The notes beneath the pieces are model-generated. The model was not told the DNA's origin. It was given only the letters and a program-made list of their open reading frames with translations, and searched no databases. Below, one piece after another: positions 37,295 to 45,567 of a stretch of DNA of 64,000 nucleotides. A program made the position numbers and the translations under genes. The DNA is from Alicyclobacillus fastidiosus (GTDB lineage Bacteria; Bacillota; Bacilli; Alicyclobacillales; Alicyclobacillaceae), in NCBI RefSeq assembly GCF_026651875.1, contig NZ_CP104067.1:5508501-5572500 (forward strand). The letters are read 5' to 3'. The stretch's first letter is position 1. Each line of letters starts with the position of its first letter.

Positions 37295-38695
37295 TTACTT
37301 AGGGATATTACAGCTTTCTACACGAACTAATGCTTTGTCAGCTTTCTTAAACTTACCGATTGTTTCTCTTGTGAAGAACGCCATTAAAATAGCCGCTATA
37401 AACATCAATCCTGACAAGAAATACAATCCGTAGACATATCCAGTCGCACTTGCAAAACCGCCTCCAAGGCCGATTAGTGGACCGAGAACTAATGGGGACA
37501 TACCACCAATACCTTGCCCAACCATGTTTAGCCCATTACCCACTGCGAGTGAACCTTTTTCCGCAGAGTCACTAGATAGAGCGTAGAGAACAGGATATAT
37601 TCCGTTTGTAGCTACACCAGCGAATAGTTGAACAAAAATCAACCAAGCCAAGTCGATTCTTGTGAATTGCAAAAGAATCATTGCTGCTGTCAACCACAAA
37701 AAGCAGAATATCAAAACGAATTTACGGCCAAATTTATCGGACATAAATCCCCAAAAGATTTGCCCAAGACCACCTGTGATTGTGAAAATAACGCTATATG
37801 CAGCTGCTTGTGCAAAGTTGTAATGGGCTACAAATGCTAAATACGGTGTGAGCCAGAATCCTAATCCTGTGTAAACAGCGAGGCCAAGACCAGAACAAAT
37901 GGCGGGAACCAGAACATTCGGATTTTTTAACGCCCTCTTTAGAGCACCTGCCGGAGCACGGTGGGTAGACTCTTTGTCGAATCCACCAGCAAGTGGTGAA
38001 GTTAAATTATAGGTTTCGAATTGACTAGAAACCTTTTCGTAACGACGCTTAGTGGAAAAGACCCAATAGATAACCAATATAGGCAATGTAGCTAACGGCA
38101 AAATAAGAAATACAAGTCGCCAGTTTTGTGGACCAAATGTTGCAAGTATACCTGATACTGCAAAACCACCAATCAGCGTTCCCCAAGGATAACCCGTATG
38201 ATGCGCACCTTGTGCAAAACCACGTCGTTCAACTGGCCACCATTCAGCAACCGTTGTGACTTCTACTGATTCACCAGCTCCACCAAACATGTTCTTCACA
38301 GCTTGGAGTATAAAGACACTGAAAATGGAATGCGTAAGAGCACCTATTCCGGTAAATATCGAGAATATTGTGTACCCGATTGCGATGGGGACCTCTCTAA
38401 ATTTTCTTCCCCATCCATGTATACCTTTGTCAGACCATCTTGAGATTGGGAGTACAAGTACCGATTGTGCCAGTGTTACAAATGCAGTGAACATACCAAG
38501 AGCAGATGGAGTTAAATGAAATTCCTTAACAATAGAAGGTTGCACTGTGAAGAAGAAATTTCTCATATTAGCGTTCATGGCGTATACGAGCCAAAGAGCT
38601 AATAATGCCATCCACGAGATGCCAAATCCAAAAGGTATCTTACGCTTTTTATTCGTAACCTTTTCCGTACTTAAAGCCATTCCCTTTTCCCTCAT
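37295..38695 (-). CDS. MFS transporter of the sigma-54 regulated island
   Basis: A 466-residue, 12-helix major facilitator. ATG 38695 (AAGGGGAA upstream) and a second ATG five codons in (MALSTEK) are both possible starts. The N-terminal half has LPISRWSDKGIHGWGRKFREVPIA (motif A-like loop) and GAGESVEVTTVAEWWPVERRGFAQGAHHTG. It probably imports the compound processed by the SDR, alcohol dehydrogenase, cupin and lactonase encoded beyond the regulator. A perfect -24/-12 promoter 104 bp upstream and a palindromic activator site make it part of the sigma-54 regulon. The region is visibly richer in A+T than the first 35 kb. Confidence 0.88.
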   Translation of the reverse strand: MREKGMALSTEKVTNKKRKIPFGFGISWMALLALWLVYAMNANMRNFFFTVQPSIVKEFHLTPSALGMFTAFVTLAQSVLVLPISRWSDKGIHGWGRKFREVPIAIGYTIFSIFTGIGALTHSIFSVFILQAVKNMFGGAGESVEVTTVAEWWPVERRGFAQGAHHTGYPWGTLIGGFAVSGILATFGPQNWRLVFLILPLATLPILVIYWVFSTKRRYEKVSSQFETYNLTSPLAGGFDKESTHRAPAGALKRALKNPNVLVPAICSGLGLAVYTGLGFWLTPYLAFVAHYNFAQAAAYSVIFTITGGLGQIFWGFMSDKFGRKFVLIFCFLWLTAAMILLQFTRIDLAWLIFVQLFAGVATNGIYPVLYALSSDSAEKGSLAVGNGLNMVGQGIGGMSPLVLGPLIGLGGGFASATGYVYGLYFLSGLMFIAAILMAFFTRETIGKFKKADKALVRVESCNIPK

Positions 38696-38798
38696 TTCCC
38701 CTTTTGTTTTGAACAGTTAACCCTCGAATAGTTTTGGACACGCTCCTTTTTACATCTGTAATCGCTTACAATTAGGTTGGCGCCTTTACCTGATTAAA

Positions 38799-38814
38799 AG
38801 CAATAATTGTGCCA
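38799..38814 (-). promoter_or_regulatory. Sigma-54 (-24/-12) promoter of the MFS gene
   Basis: On the minus strand it reads TGGCAC-AATTA-TTGCT, an exact match to the consensus TGGCAC-N5-TTGCW with the correct GG to GC spacing. Confidence 0.9.
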
Positions 38815-38898
38815 AAGCAATTAAAATCACATTTTCTTGGTGGTAAATAGATAAAACATGTCAGTATAAGAGCGATGGGGACTTATTCTAAAAAAAAA

Positions 38899-38916
38899 CT
38901 GTGCAAAAATGCACAG
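38899..38916. promoter_or_regulatory. Upstream activator site for the MFS promoter
   Basis: The palindrome CTGTGCA-AAAA-TGCACAG lies 85 bp upstream of the -24 box. The same TGTGCA-N4-TGCACA pattern precedes both other sigma-54 promoters of the island. Confidence 0.78.
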
Positions 38917-38970
38917 TTTGAGCATTTTCGCACTCGTGATGTAATATTTTAGGAAAATGGGGAGAGCCCT

Positions 38971-40668
38971 TCACTTTAGTATTAGACCAAGCTTGTTTAT
39001 CTTACGAACCAAAGTAGTTCGGTGAATACCTAATTGCTCTGCAACCATGTTAATGTCCCCTAACTGTCTCCATGCCTCTTTAATGATTTCGGACTCAACG
39101 TTTTTAATAATTTCATTAAGATTTTTGGAACCCGTTTTTTTAAATAAACTTTCAGATCGAAGATTAACGGGTAGATCTTGAGGATTTATAGTATCCGAAT
39201 CTGCGAGTACCACTAATTGCTCCACAACATGTTGGATTTCTCTAACATTCCCTGGCCATTGGTAATTTTCAAAAACAAGATAAACAGCTTTTGACAATGT
39301 AACTGAGCGGTTATACTTTTGATTGTATTTAACCAAGAAATGGTCCGTTAAAGCATATATATCTTCTTTTCGTTCACGGACCGGGGGGATTTGGATAGGA
39401 ACGACAGACAAACGGTAGTATAGGTCTTCTCTAAATTTTTTCTCTGTAACTAATTGTTTTAAGTCTTTATTGGTGGCTGCAATAACTCTTACATTCACCT
39501 CACGTGAAGTGGTTTCACCAACACGCCGTATTTTTCTATCCTGGAGGAAAGTCAATAATTTCACTTGTAATTGATACGGCATTTCTCCGATTTCGTCTAA
39601 AAAAATAGTTCCATTATGGGCCACCTCAAGCAACCCTGGCTTTCCACCTCGCACTGCACCAGTAAATGCACCGCTTGAATATCCGAATAATTCAGATTCT
39701 ATAAGTTGTTCTGGTAATGAACCACAATTGACTTCAATAAATGGATTTGATGATCTAGGACTTAATTTGTGGATAGCTCGAGCAACAACATTTTTTCCTG
39801 ATCCGGTTTCACCTAAGATTAAAACGGTGGAATCAAAATTAGACACCTTTTTAATTTGGATTTTAATATTATTAGTTAAACGACTATTCCCAATTAAATC
39901 AGGTACGTTAACTACTTGAGAACGAAGCACTTCTAATTCTGCACGTTGGGTGTTATTAGCAATCTCCTGAGCCCTAAGGGATTCTTTTACTTGGTTGAGT
40001 TCTGTCATGTCATAAACCGTATTTAAGACCTTCAATAAGCAACCATTCTGATTGAATATAGGGTTCCCAGTAACTAGCCACATTTGGTTACTATCTTTCG
40101 TTCTTTGCAAAATAGAAACTGTTTGTCTTTTCTCTAAAACCTTTACTGTAATAGAGGAGTCAAAGTACCCTCGATAAATCAACTCGGAAATGTGTCGTCC
40201 TATAACTTCATGCCCATTTATGCCTGTCATTTCTGAATATCTCTTATTGATCTGAAGAGTGAATCCTCTATTGTCTGAAATGTAGATGCCATCATGTACT
40301 GAATCAATAATTTTTTGTAGTTCATCGACAGTTTGTGCTTCATTTCCCTTTGCATAGGTTGGTCCGATAGAAATCATAAAAAGTGTTATATCATCAAAAT
40401 GTAACTTATTTATAGCTAGGTCATGTTGTGTTCCATTCAGAAGACAAGAACTGTAGAAGTCATCGTCTGGAGTATCACGGATAAGAGAGATGGATTTACT
40501 ACCAATCTGGTTACAAGATTGGTCCTTTGCTGTTTGATTACAATGCAATAATTCACCATGTTGATCAAATATCATGGTTGGGTACTCCATGTATTCGATG
40601 AACTTGTCCAGTTGTGTAGTCTGTATAATGCTCTTTTCTTTCGTTAAGAGTCGATTCAAAGTAATCAT
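38971..40668 (-). CDS. Sigma-54-dependent transcriptional activator with PAS domains
   Basis: Enhancer-binding activator, 565 residues from ATG 40668; GGAGG abuts this ATG, so a TTG three codons later may be the true start. The longer frame to 40806 would cross the activator sites and is rejected. Two PAS-like sensory regions (about 15-90 and 125-235, with SVHDGIYISDNRGFTLQINKR), then the AAA+ domain: Walker A GETGSGKN, sigma-54 contact loop GAFTGAV, Walker B GTIFLDEIGEMP. A Fis-type helix-turn-helix ends the protein (AEQLGIHRTTLVRKINKLG). It should sense the pathway substrate or an intermediate and switch on three promoters flanking it. Confidence 0.93.
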   Translation of the reverse strand: MITLNRLLTKEKSIIQTTQLDKFIEYMEYPTMIFDQHGELLHCNQTAKDQSCNQIGSKSISLIRDTPDDDFYSSCLLNGTQHDLAINKLHFDDITLFMISIGPTYAKGNEAQTVDELQKIIDSVHDGIYISDNRGFTLQINKRYSEMTGINGHEVIGRHISELIYRGYFDSSITVKVLEKRQTVSILQRTKDSNQMWLVTGNPIFNQNGCLLKVLNTVYDMTELNQVKESLRAQEIANNTQRAELEVLRSQVVNVPDLIGNSRLTNNIKIQIKKVSNFDSTVLILGETGSGKNVVARAIHKLSPRSSNPFIEVNCGSLPEQLIESELFGYSSGAFTGAVRGGKPGLLEVAHNGTIFLDEIGEMPYQLQVKLLTFLQDRKIRRVGETTSREVNVRVIAATNKDLKQLVTEKKFREDLYYRLSVVPIQIPPVRERKEDIYALTDHFLVKYNQKYNRSVTLSKAVYLVFENYQWPGNVREIQHVVEQLVVLADSDTINPQDLPVNLRSESLFKKTGSKNLNEIIKNVESEIIKEAWRQLGDINMVAEQLGIHRTTLVRKINKLGLILK

Positions 40669-40721
40669 CCTCCACTTATATGTAAGCGCATTCTCGATGA
40701 GTATTGTAACATTATTATCTA

Positions 40722-40756
40722 TGTGCAAATATGCACGGAATTGCATTTTTGCACAA
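40722..40756. promoter_or_regulatory. Paired activator sites between regulator and SDR
   Basis: TGTGCA-AATA-TGCACG at 40722-40737 and a weaker TTGCA-TTTT-TGCACA at 40741-40756 repeat the motif found at 38899 and 42712. They lie about 95-115 bp upstream of the SDR sigma-54 promoter and just upstream of the regulator gene, so autoregulation is possible. Confidence 0.72.
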
Positions 40757-40849
40757 ATTAAATAAAAATTCAGTCGACAGAACGAATGAATCCATACAGT
40801 GAACACTTCTTACAAAAGAGTTCTTTTGGAACATTTATCAATGACAAGG

Positions 40850-40865
40850 TGGCATGGATTTTGCT
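40850..40865 (+). promoter_or_regulatory. Sigma-54 promoter of the SDR-dehydrogenase pair
   Basis: TGGCAT-GGATT-TTGCT, one transition from consensus, with the correct spacing, 40 bp before the SDR start. This shows that the open frame extending upstream to 40786 is not the true start. Confidence 0.85.
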
Positions 40866-40905
40866 TGTAAAACAAATGAATGCGTATTCAGGACTGGAGG
40901 AAAAG

Positions 40906-41661
40906 ATGATGTTCGATCTATCGGGGAAAAAAGCATTTATTACTGGCGGAAGCGGAAGCCTTGGAAAAAGCATATCTAAAGCTCTAGCTTCTGCTGGTGC
41001 CGAGGTCATAATAGCCGGGATAGAACAACTAGATAAGTTAAAAGACATACAACGTGAGTTTGAAAGTGATGGGTATAAGGCATCTGTTATGCATTTAGAC
41101 GTGTCGAATCCCCAACATCTTCAATCCCTTACAGAGACACTTAAAAATGACCACGGGCATATTGACATTCTGGTTAATGGAGCAGGAATAAACGTACGAG
41201 GTCCGATTCTTGAGACTAGCATTGAGGATTGGGATAGGGTTGTGAATATTAACCTCAGAGGTACTTTCTTTGTATCTCAGGCAGTGGCTCGCCTGATGTT
41301 CGAACAAAACAGCGGAAAAATAATTAATATATGCTCCCTATCGAGTCACATTGGATTGCCAAATATGGGACCATACTGTGCATCTAAAGGTGGAGTTAAT
41401 CAAATTACAAAAGCAATGGCTATCGAGTGGGCATCGTGTATACAGGTAAATGCCATTGCTCCTGGATATTTCCACACTGAGCTAACAGCGCCTCTCTTTA
41501 AGAACCCAGAATGGTATAACTCAATCTTGAAACGGATCCCACAGGGGAGGACCGGTGTACCAGAAGATTTAGCCGGAACAGCTATTTTCTTAGCTTCTGA
41601 TGCTTCGAACTATATAACGGGTCAAACGATATATGTTGATGGTGGATGGATTGCCTCGTAA
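40906..41661 (+). CDS. Short-chain dehydrogenase/reductase
   Basis: Classical SDR of 251 residues from ATG 40906, six bases after CTGGAGG. Cofactor motif ITGGSGSLGKSI (TGxxxGxG), dinucleotide-stabilising LVNGAGIN, active-site Ser in ICSLSSHIG and catalytic YCASKGG (Tyr-x3-Lys). C-terminal ITGQTIYVDGGW is typical of the FabG/gluconate 5-dehydrogenase branch. It would oxidise or reduce a secondary alcohol with NAD(P). First gene after its own sigma-54 promoter and 32 bp before the zinc dehydrogenase gene. Substrate unknown. Confidence 0.92.
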   Translation: MMFDLSGKKAFITGGSGSLGKSISKALASAGAEVIIAGIEQLDKLKDIQREFESDGYKASVMHLDVSNPQHLQSLTETLKNDHGHIDILVNGAGINVRGPILETSIEDWDRVVNINLRGTFFVSQAVARLMFEQNSGKIINICSLSSHIGLPNMGPYCASKGGVNQITKAMAIEWASCIQVNAIAPGYFHTELTAPLFKNPEWYNSILKRIPQGRTGVPEDLAGTAIFLASDASNYITGQTIYVDGGWIAS

Positions 41662-41693
41662 TAATTGTCAAAAGAAATGAAGGTGAAGAGAAG

Positions 41694-42695
41694 ATGTTAG
41701 CTGCCGTTAAAACGGAAACAATCAGAGAAATCATTTTAGAAAACAGAGATATTCCTTCCCTAGCTCATGGTGAGGTTCTAATAAATGTGGATTATTGTGG
41801 TATTTGTGGAAGTGACCTGCATGCATTCAATCACTCCAAAGGGTACGAGTTTGTAAATAAACCAATCATTCTTGGTCATGAAATATCGGGTAAGGTTGTT
41901 GAATGCAACGATCCAGAGTCCGAATACTTAATTGGGAAAAAAGTTATCGTTGAATCAATGCACTATTGTGGACATTGTGAGAATTGTAAAAACAGTAGAT
42001 ATTCCATTTGTGAAAGCAACAAATGTATTGGCCTTCATTTTGATGGCGGAATGGCTGAGTTCGTTAAAACAAAATCTAAATATGTAAGGGAAATACCAGA
42101 CGGGCTCCCATTGAGTATTGCAGCACTAAGTGAACCGTTGTCCATTGCTATTCATGCAGTAAATCGTGCTGGAGAAATCAATCAAGGACAGACCGTTCTT
42201 GTTCAGGGGCCTGGTATCATTGGTTTTTTTGTTGCCTTAGTTTGCGTAGAAAAAAATGCAAAAGTTATATTATCTGGCTTGGAACGTGATTACGAAAATC
42301 GTCTATCAAAGTGTCTGGACTTCGGTATTACTCCCCATATTGCTGATAAGTCTTCTTTAAGCGAAAAGGTTGATATTGTTTTTGAATGTTCAGGGTCCAA
42401 TGTTGCAGTAAAAAATGGTTTCAACAATTTGAAAAAGGGCGGTAGAGCTGTCTTTGTAGCTTTGTACGAACAAGATACAAATTTATTCCTGACTCAGCTT
42501 GTTAGAAATGAGTGGCCAATCATAACAAGTTACGGATGTGGACCAGTGGACTATGTGTCTGCCTTTAATATTTTGCAAAAATATCAAAATAAACTTAATA
42601 ACGTTGTAGGCTTTTATCCCCTATCCAAAGTTAATCAGGCTTTTGATAACAGCTTGAACCAGGATGTGTTAAAAGCTGTATTGTCGATGGAATGA
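41694..42695 (+). CDS. Zinc-dependent medium-chain alcohol dehydrogenase
   Basis: A 333-residue MDR enzyme from ATG 41694 (GAAGGTGAAG upstream). Catalytic-zinc ligands in DYCGICGSDLHAF (Cys) and ILGHEISGKVV (His-Glu); structural-zinc Cys set in CGHCENCKNSRYSIC; nucleotide loop LVQGPGIIGFFVALV. It resembles the threonine/sorbitol/butanediol dehydrogenase branch. With the SDR it provides two oxidoreductase steps, plausibly converting an alcohol or polyol to a ketone that the cupin enzyme then cleaves. The substrate is inferred only from neighbours. Confidence 0.92.
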   Translation: MLAAVKTETIREIILENRDIPSLAHGEVLINVDYCGICGSDLHAFNHSKGYEFVNKPIILGHEISGKVVECNDPESEYLIGKKVIVESMHYCGHCENCKNSRYSICESNKCIGLHFDGGMAEFVKTKSKYVREIPDGLPLSIAALSEPLSIAIHAVNRAGEINQGQTVLVQGPGIIGFFVALVCVEKNAKVILSGLERDYENRLSKCLDFGITPHIADKSSLSEKVDIVFECSGSNVAVKNGFNNLKKGGRAVFVALYEQDTNLFLTQLVRNEWPIITSYGCGPVDYVSAFNILQKYQNKLNNVVGFYPLSKVNQAFDNSLNQDVLKAVLSME

Positions 42696-42711
42696 CGCAA
42701 GTTGTGTAACG

Positions 42712-42729
42712 GTGTGCAATTATGCACAC
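42712..42729. promoter_or_regulatory. Upstream activator site for the cupin-lactonase promoter
   Basis: The perfect palindrome GTGTGCA-ATTA-TGCACAC lies about 75 bp upstream of the -24 element at 42803. Same pattern as the sites at 38899 and 40722. Confidence 0.78.
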
Positions 42730-42802
42730 TTTTGTTCCTGTTAGTGTCAATTTTATAAGGGAAATAGCACATCTATAAAGATTTTCGTGAGATTTGGCTT
42801 TT

Positions 42803-42818
42803 GGCATGATTCTTGCTT
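42803..42818 (+). promoter_or_regulatory. Sigma-54 promoter of the cupin-lactonase operon
   Basis: TGGCAT-GATTC-TTGCT, one transition from consensus with correct spacing, 57 bp before the cupin start. Confidence 0.87.
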
Positions 42819-42874
42819 AATAAAGAGTATCAGAAGAAATTTGTGTTTCATTTTACAAAATTGGAGGTAATACA

Positions 42875-43366
42875 ATGTTGGCTCTAGACTTAAACCAATT
42901 TACAGAGAAATTCACGTTACCTGACCAAGCTATTGATTCAAATGATATCCCATGGGTCCCTACATTCGAGGATTCTGATGCTGTGTTTTTTAAACCAGTA
43001 CGGTTTGACCTGACCACAGGAAATTGGATTCATATATCGAAATTTGTAGCAGGCAAAGGTAACACTCGTCATCGCCATACTGGAGGTCAAGTTGTAGCTT
43101 ATACTCTCCAAGGGCAATGGAGGTATCTCGAGAGGGAGTGGGTTGCTAAACCGGGAACCGTGATTTTTGAACCACCAGGGGATATTCACACTCTAGTAGT
43201 TGATGGTGACCAAGATATGATTACGTTGTTTTGTCTTAGTGGGGTTATTCAGTATTTCGATGAAAATGGAAATGTGGCACTGAATGATGATTTGTATTAC
43301 AGAATGAAGAGATATCATGATTATTGCGAACAAAATAATATACCAATACAGAATCTTACATTTTAA
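42875..43366 (+). CDS. Cupin dioxygenase-like protein (dihydroxyacetophenone dioxygenase type)
   Basis: A 163-residue single-domain cupin with TTGGAGG upstream. The metal site is visible: RHRHTGGQVVAYTLQGQWRY (two His in motif 1) and the second motif PGTVIFEPPGDIHTL (Glu and His). The overall pattern, including WIHISKFVAGKGNTRHRH, recalls 2,4'-dihydroxyacetophenone dioxygenase and acetylacetone-cleaving enzymes, which use non-haem iron and O2 to split a C-C bond next to a carbonyl. That assignment is from remembered family features and needs a search. Followed 40 bp later by the lactonase gene, which could open a lactone or ester product. Confidence 0.75.
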   Translation: MLALDLNQFTEKFTLPDQAIDSNDIPWVPTFEDSDAVFFKPVRFDLTTGNWIHISKFVAGKGNTRHRHTGGQVVAYTLQGQWRYLEREWVAKPGTVIFEPPGDIHTLVVDGDQDMITLFCLSGVIQYFDENGNVALNDDLYYRMKRYHDYCEQNNIPIQNLTF

Positions 43367-43406
43367 GCGAGCAAATCGTAAGCGAATTCATTAAGGGGGT
43401 ATAGAA

Positions 43407-44396
43407 ATGCCGACAATCAACACCGTTACAGGCCCGATTGATAGTTCACAGCTCGGTTATACACTTGTACATGAACACCTCCTTCTCCGTTCTGAAGCCG
43501 TAGCTGTACAATTCCCTCATCTATATGATGATGACGAGAATTACCGTAAGGCTATTGAACAGGTTACCGCAGTAAAATCTAGGGGAGTTAAGACAATTTG
43601 CGACCCAACTGTCATGGGGGTTGGTCGGGACATCCGTTTTTTAGAGCGAGTCTCTAGAGAGACAGGTGTTCAAGTAGTTGCCGCTACAGGTGTCTACTCT
43701 TACAACGAAATTCCTCAAATATTCCAAAATCGTGATATCGATTTCCTAGCTGATACTTTGGTAAGGGATATTGAAGTTGGGGTACAGAACACTTCAATTA
43801 AGGCTGGTTTTCTCAAGTGCACAGCCGATGCGCAAGGTATTACACCGGATCTAGAAAAGGTGTTTCGTGCAGTAGCACGTGCACAAAAACGGACTGGTGT
43901 TCCAATCATGACCCATTCTCATCCAGCGACAGAAAACGGGCTTAAGCAGCTAGATATTTTTGAAGATGAGGGTGTCGACCCAAGATTTATCATGATCGGT
44001 CACTGCGGGGATACAGACGATGTAGACTACATTACAAGAGTTCTTGATAGAGGAGTATTTATCGGAATGGACCGCTACGGTCAAGCACCATTACCTTATG
44101 AACTAAGAAATGTAACTCTTCTGGAACTCATTACAAAAGGATATTCTGAGCGCATGTTTTTATCTCAGGATTATTGTTGTAGTTTTGACTGGTTCCCTCC
44201 TGAGCACGAATTTTATAAGAACTATCCCAAATGGTCTATGACATTCCTATTGGATGAGGTTATCCCGGAACTTCGAAGTAAAGGTGTTACGGATGAACAA
44301 ATTTCAACAATGATGTACGACAATGTACAGCGCTGGTTTGGTGGTACGTATGAGTTACCTTCTAGCTCTGTAAGCCAATCGGCTTCTATAAGTTAA
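43407..44396 (+). CDS. Phosphotriesterase-like lactonase (amidohydrolase superfamily)
   Basis: A 329-residue TIM-barrel metallohydrolase, normal PTE/PLL length, with AAGGGGG upstream. Binuclear metal site: VHEHLLL (His-x-His), the carboxylated Lys in KAGFLKCTAD, THSHPATENG (His), MIGHCGDTDDV (His) and SQDYCC (Asp). Natural substrates of the family are lactones and esters; phosphotriesterase activity is usually promiscuous. Coded in one transcript with the cupin enzyme under a sigma-54 promoter, so hydrolysis of a lactone or ester produced by that pathway is likely. Confidence 0.92.
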   Translation: MPTINTVTGPIDSSQLGYTLVHEHLLLRSEAVAVQFPHLYDDDENYRKAIEQVTAVKSRGVKTICDPTVMGVGRDIRFLERVSRETGVQVVAATGVYSYNEIPQIFQNRDIDFLADTLVRDIEVGVQNTSIKAGFLKCTADAQGITPDLEKVFRAVARAQKRTGVPIMTHSHPATENGLKQLDIFEDEGVDPRFIMIGHCGDTDDVDYITRVLDRGVFIGMDRYGQAPLPYELRNVTLLELITKGYSERMFLSQDYCCSFDWFPPEHEFYKNYPKWSMTFLLDEVIPELRSKGVTDEQISTMMYDNVQRWFGGTYELPSSSVSQSASIS

Positions 44397-44475
44397 AGGT
44401 GGTAGGGGGCTATATGCCCCCTTATAAGTGTGTCCGAAAAATAACTAAATATTAAAATAAAGAGGTGTGGGAGTA

Positions 44476-44571
44476 ATGGCATTGTTTCATTATATTGTTA
44501 AATGTAATCAACCCGTAGGGATGGACCCATTAGATTTTTGGAAGCTTTGGCAATCCGAAGCTGATGGAGCT
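44476..44571 (+). pseudogene. 5' fragment of a gene cut by the right IS6 copy
   Basis: ATG 44476 with AGAGGTGTGGG upstream begins MALFHYIVKCNQPVGMDPLD and continues 32 codons to the IS terminus; reading on through the IS gives a stop at 44616. It is cleanly in line with the cupin-lactonase operon, 79 bp downstream, so it was probably its third gene. Start and length recall small ferredoxin-like-fold enzymes such as muconolactone-isomerase or EthD-type proteins, but the fragment is too short to tell. Confidence 0.75.
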
Positions 44572-45402
44572 GGTTCTGGTGCAAAAACACCATGCATGCT
44601 AGTATTGTCCGGATAAACTTCAGGGATGAGGCTGGCATGCTATGAATGCGTTCAAATGGAAGCACTTCGAATCTCATATTATCCTGATGGCGGTTCGGTG
44701 GTATTTGCGATAACGCTTAAGTTACCGGGACATCGTCGAACTGCTAAAAGAAAGAGGAGTTCAGGTTTCTCATACCACAATCATGCGCTGGGTCCATCAG
44801 TTCGGTCCAGAGTTGGACAAGCGTATTCGACGTTATTTGAAGCCGACCACCGATTCCTACAGAGTTGACGAAACCTATATTAAAGTAAAAGGAAAATGGG
44901 CTTATCTATATAGAGCAGTAGACTCTAAAGGGCAAACTGTTGACTTCATGCTGTCTTCGAGTCGAGATGTCAAAGCTGCAAAGCGGTTCTTCAGAAAAGC
45001 GCTTTCTTCTCCACACAATCAAACGCCGCGAGTCATCACCGTAGATAAAAACCCTACTTACCCTCCGGCACTACAACAATTAAAGGACGAAATGGAGATA
45101 CCGCAAGAAACCTCCATCCGGCAGACGAAATACCTGAATAACATTGTTGAACAAGATCATCGATTCATCAAGAAAATCACGAATCCGATGATGGGGTTCA
45201 AATCGTTTCAAACTGCCGACTATACACTCAAGGGCATTGAGGCTATACACATGATAAGGAAAGAACAGCTCAAGTCACCTCACGTACCCGCCTTTTCCAT
45301 CGCAGATTTTATTAGTGACCTTTTCCACTTCGCTGCATAACACCCCAAATCAACGATATTAGGCCGCAATTCTATCTTGCTTTTGATTTTTGCACCAGAA
45401 CC
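44572..45402 (+). mobile_element. IS6-family (IS240-like) element, right copy
   Basis: 831 bp bounded by GGTTCTGGTGCAAAAA and its inverted complement. Direct orientation relative to the left copy at 36403; flanks ATGGAGCT and AATCGGAG do not form a target duplication. It differs from the left copy by several substitutions in the subterminal region, so the two did not arise by a very recent duplication. Confidence 0.9.
44642..45340 (+). pseudogene. IS6-family transposase with in-frame stop at codon 24 (right copy)
   Basis: The 233-codon frame is continuous except for TAA at codon 24 (WYLR-stop-RLSYRD, where family members usually have Tyr). DDE residues are present: VDETYIKVKGKW, ITVDKNPTYPPA and NNIVEQDHRFIKK. 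An internal ATG at 44783 could give a product without the N-terminal helix-turn-helix. The same stop exists in the left copy. Either both are dead relics mobilised in trans, or the stop is suppressed. Confidence 0.87.
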
Positions 45403-45540
45403 AATCGGAGCGGTATCCTGAAGTGACTGATGCCACTCATGGCCACAATCAGTTTTAGGTCATGGAGTGAAAACAAAGTTCATTAACTTATCTAGCATAG
45501 AGGTACCCAAAATAATACTCAATAGACTTAAACAAAGATG

Positions 45541-45567
45541 GGGGCTCGAGCAAACGCTCAAGCCCCC
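45541..45567 (-). terminator. Terminator of surface-protein gene A
   Basis: Arms GGGGCTTGAG / CTCGAGCCCC (read on the minus strand, one G-T pair) with a short loop. Followed by ATCTTTG on the minus strand, about 20 bp past the gene's stop codon. Confidence 0.78.

Noticed and set aside
40786..40905. Longer N-terminus of the SDR gene
   Set aside because: It would contain the sigma-54 promoter at 40850-40865; ATG 40906 has a proper GGAGG site.
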